Made by a program: the position numbers and the translations under genes. Shown one piece after another: positions 60,842 through 64,000 of a stretch of DNA of 64,000 nt (positions within the stretch are counted from its first letter, which is position 1; each line of letters begins with the position of its first letter). This stretch comes from Micromonospora sp. DSM 45708 (lineage in GTDB: Bacteria; Actinomycetota; Actinomycetes; Mycobacteriales; Micromonosporaceae). The notes below the pieces were generated by a model. That model was not told the origin of the DNA and did not search any database. It was given only the letters and a program-made list of their open reading frames with translations. The stretch covers positions 62,001 to 126,000 of the forward strand of contig NZ_CP154796.1 in assembly GCF_039566955.1 (NCBI RefSeq), given 5' to 3'.

Positions 60842-61827
60842 CGGGAGACCTCCTTGCGGGAGCCGCCGCCGAGCCGGCGCAGGAGCAGGACGTTGATCGC
60901 CGCGACCACCGCGATCAGCGCGAAGAGCAGCCAGGCGATGGCGGAGCCGTAACCGAAGTTGTAGTGCGGCGCGAACGCGTTCTCGAACATGTACATGGTC
61001 ACCGTCTGTGACTCGCGCAGTGGCCCGCCGCGGATCGCGTTGGTGCCGGAGTTGAACATCCGCGGCTCGGTGAAGAGTTGGAGGCCGCCGATGGTGGAGA
61101 TGATGACCGCGAAGATGATGGTGGGCTTGAGCAGCGGCACGGTGATGGACCAGAACTGCCGGGCCCGGCCGGCGCCGTCGATCGACGCCGACTCGTACAG
61201 GTCGCGCGGGATGGCCTGCATGGCGGCCAGGAAGATCAGCGCGTTGTAGCCGGTCCACCGCCAGTCGACCATGGTGGAGATGGCGACCCAGGCGGCGAAC
61301 CTGTTGGCCTTCCAGTCGATCGCGCTCACGCCGACGTGGTCGAGCAGCCAGTTGATCATGCCGAACTCGCGGCCGAACAGCACCGCGAACACGATCGCCA
61401 CCGCGGCGGTCGAGGTGACGTTCGGGACCAGCACCGCCATCCGCCACGTGGTGCGGGCCCGGAGCTGGCGGTTGAGCAGGTTGGCCAGCCAGAGCGCGGC
61501 CAGGAGCTGCGGGACCGTGGAGATGACGAAGATGCCCAGCGTGTTGACCACGGAGTGCCAGAAGTCCGGGTCGGCGAGGAGCTGGCTGTAGTTGTCGAGG
61601 CCGATGAACGGGTGCTCCGCGCCGAGCAGGTCCCAGTCGTGCAGCGAGACCCAGAACGTGTACGCCAGCGGGTAGGCCCCGAAGACGCCGAAGAGCAGGA
61701 AGAACGGGGCGATGTAGAGGTACGGCGAGTATTTCGTGTCGAACCGGCTGAGCCGGACGCCCCGGACGGGGCGGGTGCTGCGGGGGGCCGGTGCGACCGG
61801 CGGGCGGGCGTCGAGCTGGACTGCCAT
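60838..61827 (-). CDS. Sugar ABC transporter permease (MalF-like)
   Basis: The 329-residue permease has a Pro-rich cytoplasmic start, then six membrane segments beginning [20 protein letters not shown]. The EAA loop is [20 protein letters not shown], followed by [20 protein letters not shown] and [10 protein letters not shown]. It is the MalF/CebF partner of the next permease. ATG at 61827 is 68 bases after the stop of the binding protein gene; the open frame further upstream is a shadow of that gene. Confidence 0.94.
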   Translation of the reverse strand: MAVQLDARPPVAPAPRSTRPVRGVRLSRFDTKYSPYLYIAPFFLLFGVFGAYPLAYTFWVSLHDWDLLGAEHPFIGLDNYSQLLADPDFWHSVVNTLGIFVISTVPQLLAALWLANLLNRQLRARTTWRMAVLVPNVTSTAAVAIVFAVLFGREFGMINWLLDHVGVSAIDWKANRFAAWVAISTMVDWRWTGYNALIFLAAMQAIPRDLYESASIDGAGRARQFWSITVPLLKPTIIFAVIISTIGGLQLFTEPRMFNSGTNAIRGGPLRESQTVTMYMFENAFAPHYNFGYGSAIAWLLFALIAVVAAINVLLLRRLGGGSRKEVSR

Positions 61828-61895
61828 GACCCGGAACTCCTTTCCGCCGTACGGGCGGCACCCGTCGCCGGGACCGCCCGCACGCACTGCTCGGG

Positions 61896-63203
61896 TTACT
61901 TGGCGGCGGCCTTCTCGGCGTTGGCGACCGCATCGGTCCAGCCCTGCTGCGGGGAGCGCTTGCCCAGCTCCACGGTGCGCACGGCGTTCTCCACCTCGGT
62001 GCGCACGGCCTGGTTCTTCGGGCCCATGTAGACCGGCTTCAGGTTCTTGGCGCCCTCGGCGAAGATCTTGCCGACCGGGGCCTCGGAGAAGTAGGCGTTC
62101 TTCGAGTCGACGATCGCCGGGTCGGTCAGCGCCTGCGGGGACGAGGGCAGCGGGCCCTTGAGCTTGAACGCGCCGATCTGGCCCTTCGCGCTGGTCAGGA
62201 ACTTGGCCAGCTCGATCGCCTCGGCCTGGTGCTTGCTCTGCTTCGGCACGGCGAGGAAGGAGCCGCCCCAGTTGCCGCCGTTGCCGGGGATCTGGGCGAT
62301 GTCCCACTTGCCCTTGGCGGCCGGGCCGGCGTTGCCCTCGATCACCCCGGTCATCCACGCCGGGCAGGCGATGGTGGCGAACTTCGACTGCTTGAACGCG
62401 GAGACCCACTCCTCCGACCAGGAGCCGTACTTGCCGGAGAGGCCGGAGTCGATGATGTCCATGGTGGTGTCGTACGCCTGCCGCACCGCCGGGTTGCTGC
62501 CCACGACCAGGTTGTTGCTGGTGTCGTAGTAGCTGTAGCCGCTGGCGTTGCCGGCGGTCTGGAGCAGGATGGTGTTGAACGTGTTCGTGGCGGCGTCGAG
62601 GAACGCGGCGCCGGTCTTCTTCGCGGTGAACTGCTCACCGACCTTGACGTAGTCCTGCCAGGTGGGCCACAGCCTGGACACGGCCTCCCGGTCGGTGGGC
62701 AGGCCGGCCTTGGCGAACAGGTCCTTGCGGTAGCACATGGCCATGCCGCCGACGTCGGTGCCGAGACCGATGAGCTGCTTGCCGTCGGCGGTGAGCCCCT
62801 GGTTCCACTTCCAGTCGAGGAAGTTGCCCTTCAGGTCGGCCGCGCCGTGGTCGAGCAGGTTGACGAAGTTCTGCGGGTTGGCCTTGTACTCGACCAGCAG
62901 CCCCTCCTCGATGGCGACCACGTCGCCGGCGCCCTTGCCGGCGGCGAGCCACTGGGTGAGCTTCGGCGAGTACTCGTCGAGGTTGCTGCCGGTGCCCCGC
63001 TCGACGATCTTCACGTCGGGGTGGCTGGCCATGTACTCCTGGTAGAGGTCCGCGTAGCCGAACTGGCCGAAGACGTCGACGGTGAGCGTGACCGGCCCGT
63101 CGGCGGCGGGCTCGTCGCCGCCACCGCAGCCGGTGGTGCCGAGCAGTGCGGTGGCGGCGACGAGGGCCACCGCCGCCAGTCGACGGCGCGTGAAGGTGAG
63201 CAT
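61896..63203 (-). CDS. Sugar ABC transporter substrate-binding lipoprotein
   Basis: The 435-residue protein has a lipoprotein signal (RRRLAAVALVAATALLGTTGC, shown in part; lipobox TTGC) and a CUT1-type binding fold: VTLTVDVFGQFGYADLYQEY, GAGDVVAIEEGLLVEY, SKFATIACPAWMTGVIEGNA, and AIELAKFLTSAKGQIGAFKL. It catches an oligosaccharide outside the membrane. It is the first gene of the operon; ATG at 63203 is chosen because the signal peptide starts there. Aromatic residues near the middle (SGYSYYDTS) could stack on sugar rings. Confidence 0.93.
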   Translation of the reverse strand: MLTFTRRRLAAVALVAATALLGTTGCGGGDEPAADGPVTLTVDVFGQFGYADLYQEYMASHPDVKIVERGTGSNLDEYSPKLTQWLAAGKGAGDVVAIEEGLLVEYKANPQNFVNLLDHGAADLKGNFLDWKWNQGLTADGKQLIGLGTDVGGMAMCYRKDLFAKAGLPTDREAVSRLWPTWQDYVKVGEQFTAKKTGAAFLDAATNTFNTILLQTAGNASGYSYYDTSNNLVVGSNPAVRQAYDTTMDIIDSGLSGKYGSWSEEWVSAFKQSKFATIACPAWMTGVIEGNAGPAAKGKWDIAQIPGNGGNWGGSFLAVPKQSKHQAEAIELAKFLTSAKGQIGAFKLKGPLPSSPQALTDPAIVDSKNAYFSEAPVGKIFAEGAKNLKPVYMGPKNQAVRTEVENAVRTVELGKRSPQQGWTDAVANAEKAAAK

Positions 63204-63258
63204 GCTGTCCTGACCTCTCGGGGTCGTAACGGGTGGTGGAAGGCGGTTCCGGTACTTA

Positions 63259-63270
63259 GAGAGCGCTCTC
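63259..63270. promoter_or_regulatory. LacI-type operator O2
   Basis: GAGAGCGCTCTC, a perfect 12-base palindrome 56 bases before the binding-protein ATG and downstream of the likely transcription start. It is identical to the palindrome at 63306. Confidence 0.8.
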
Positions 63271-63299
63271 ACGACAGCCTGCTGGTCGGCCCCGACGCC

Positions 63300-63317
63300 T
63301 GTCAAGAGAGCGCTCTC
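63300..63317 (-). promoter_or_regulatory. LacI-type operator O1 with adjoining consensus -35 box
   Basis: The palindrome GAGAGCGCTCTC (63306-63317) is directly followed, on the minus strand, by TTGACA (63305-63300). A possible -10, CAGGCT (63281-63276), follows after 18 bases. The two operator centres are 47 bases apart and bracket the promoter. Confidence 0.8.
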
Positions 63318-63327
63318 AGAGCGTCCG

Positions 63328-63364
63328 AAAAAAGCGGAGAGGGGCGGTCACCGCCCCTCTCCGC
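63328..63364 (-). terminator. Intrinsic terminator with T-run
   Basis: Arms 63334-63347 and 63351-63364 pair perfectly over 14 bases with a three-base loop, and on the minus strand six T residues follow (63333-63328). It ends the maleylpyruvate isomerase-family gene. A classic T-run is rare in this genome. Confidence 0.92.
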
Positions 63365-63382
63365 CCGATATCGGGTGCTGTG

Positions 63383-64000
63383 TCAGCCCACCCGAAGACC
63401 GTCCAGCAGGCTGCGGTCACCGGCCACGCCCAGCGTGTCGAAGCTGATCCGGCCCATCAGCGCCAGCAGCAGATCACTGGCCGTGCCGGTCACCTGCGCC
63501 CGCGCCCGGTGGTCGTCGTGGTCGAGGATCGTCGCGGTGTCCAGCAGCGCGACCCCCTCGCCCCGCAACCGCAGGTACCACTCCTGCGCGGCGTCGGTCG
63601 CGGTCAACTGGACCACCCCGTGCCACTGGCCGGACCGGATCCGCCGGCCCGCCGGCAACCAGGTGTCCAGCACCTCGCTCACCCCGTCGGACGCGAGCTT
63701 GGCCTCGATCGGGTCGCCCGCACCGATGGCGAGCTGGGCGTCCCAGCGGTGCACCGCCGTCTCGTGCGCCACCCGGCGTGGCCAGAAACCTGCCTTCTTC
63801 GGCTGGGGCGCGAAGTTCCACGCCGGCGCCTCCGGGTCCAGCCCCTCCAGGAGCGCGGTGAGCCGCTCGTACTCCTGGGCGTACCACTGGGCCGGGGTGA
63901 GCCCGGCCGGCGGCTCCGCTTCGTGCCGCTCGGGACGGCCGGTGCCGCCGGCGGTCAGCACGGTGCCCACCCAGAGGTAGACGCGGCTCAGGTGATGAGC
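63383..64000 (-). CDS. Maleylpyruvate isomerase / mycothiol-dependent family protein (5' end beyond window)
   Basis: The frame is open to the window edge. It starts there with A-H-H-L-S-R-V-Y-L-W-V, which fits the first metal-binding helix of the DinB-like maleylpyruvate isomerase fold. Later come TPAQWYAQEYERLTALLEGL, WPRRVAHETAVHRWDAQLAI with its metal His residues, and a C-terminal domain with RGEGVALLDTATILDHDDHR. Members use mycothiol for isomerisation or transfer, or are of unknown activity. A GTG at 63970 exists but is internal, since homology continues upstream. At least ~30 residues are missing. Confidence 0.8.
   Translation of the reverse strand, partial: AHHLSRVYLWVGTVLTAGGTGRPERHEAEPPAGLTPAQWYAQEYERLTALLEGLDPEAPAWNFAPQPKKAGFWPRRVAHETAVHRWDAQLAIGAGDPIEAKLASDGVSEVLDTWLPAGRRIRSGQWHGVVQLTATDAAQEWYLRLRGEGVALLDTATILDHDDHRARAQVTGTASDLLLALMGRISFDTLGVAGDRSLLDGLRVG

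Overview
The window is a 64 kb stretch of chromosome from a very GC-rich, mycothiol-making actinomycete. The best guess is Micromonospora or a close relative in the Micromonosporaceae. Reasons: codon third positions are almost always G or C; there is a mycothiol synthase gene, a GlnR-type nitrogen regulator, an HbhA-like operon, a Cys-leader/CysA2/SseC cluster and a SAM-IV riboswitch; and many genes look leaderless, with a TANNNT box 6 to 8 bases before the start codon. No rRNA, CRISPR array, insertion sequence, integrase or intact tRNA was found. Nearly all of it reads as conserved core chromosome. One short segment near 52.3-53.2 kb looks foreign.

Layout. 1-5 kb: end of a PaaN-like aldehyde dehydrogenase, a GNAT enzyme, a cold-shock protein, a proline-rich membrane protein, and an orphan groEL behind two tandem CIRCE operators. 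5-13 kb: acetyltransferases, a membrane-anchored subtilisin-like protease, glpD, a lipoprotein and an FAD-linked oxidase. 13-22 kb: HD phosphohydrolase, FUSC exporter, a SufS-like enzyme under a SAM-IV riboswitch, PrsW-like protease, a 55-residue membrane protein, a divergent GroES-like protein, an AI-2E-type transporter and a DinG-like helicase. 22-36 kb is rich in phosphate genes: PPK2, a DUF47-Pit pair beside a PHO box, and pstSCAB with its own PHO box; then mshD, a polysaccharide deacetylase and glnR. 36-43 kb: LmeA-like protein, a cysteine-rich leader peptide before CysA2-like sulfurtransferase and SseC, a glycogen-debranching-like enzyme with an SCP2 partner, DsrE, a 34-residue membrane protein and nitrobindin. 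43-52 kb: PabC-like lyase, Fur, YgfZ, BKACE, asparaginase, the XRE/HbhA/DUF2516 operon and AlaX. 52.3-53.2 kb: tRNA-like cloverleaf, an inverted repeat and a low-GC gene with a HEPN RxxxxH motif. 53-64 kb: SDR with WYL regulator, EI24, macrodomain and GNAT genes, a LacI-controlled sugar ABC/GH1 operon, and a truncated maleylpyruvate isomerase-family gene.

How the genes work together. Phosphate supply is covered twice: high-affinity PstSCAB and low-affinity Pit with its DUF47 partner, each next to 11-base PhoP-type direct repeats, with PPK2 alongside. Sulfur is watched by two different RNA-level devices: a SAM-IV riboswitch before a cysteine-desulfurase-like gene, and a Cys-codon leader peptide before a sulfurtransferase operon. 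The sugar operon encodes binding protein, two permeases, a beta-glucosidase and its own LacI repressor, with two identical palindromes at the promoter.

A family of short intergenic repeats (TAAGG..GGGCCCC..TTAACGCC) recurs and often supplies the TAA stop codon of the gene before it. Other gene ends carry long perfect hairpins.
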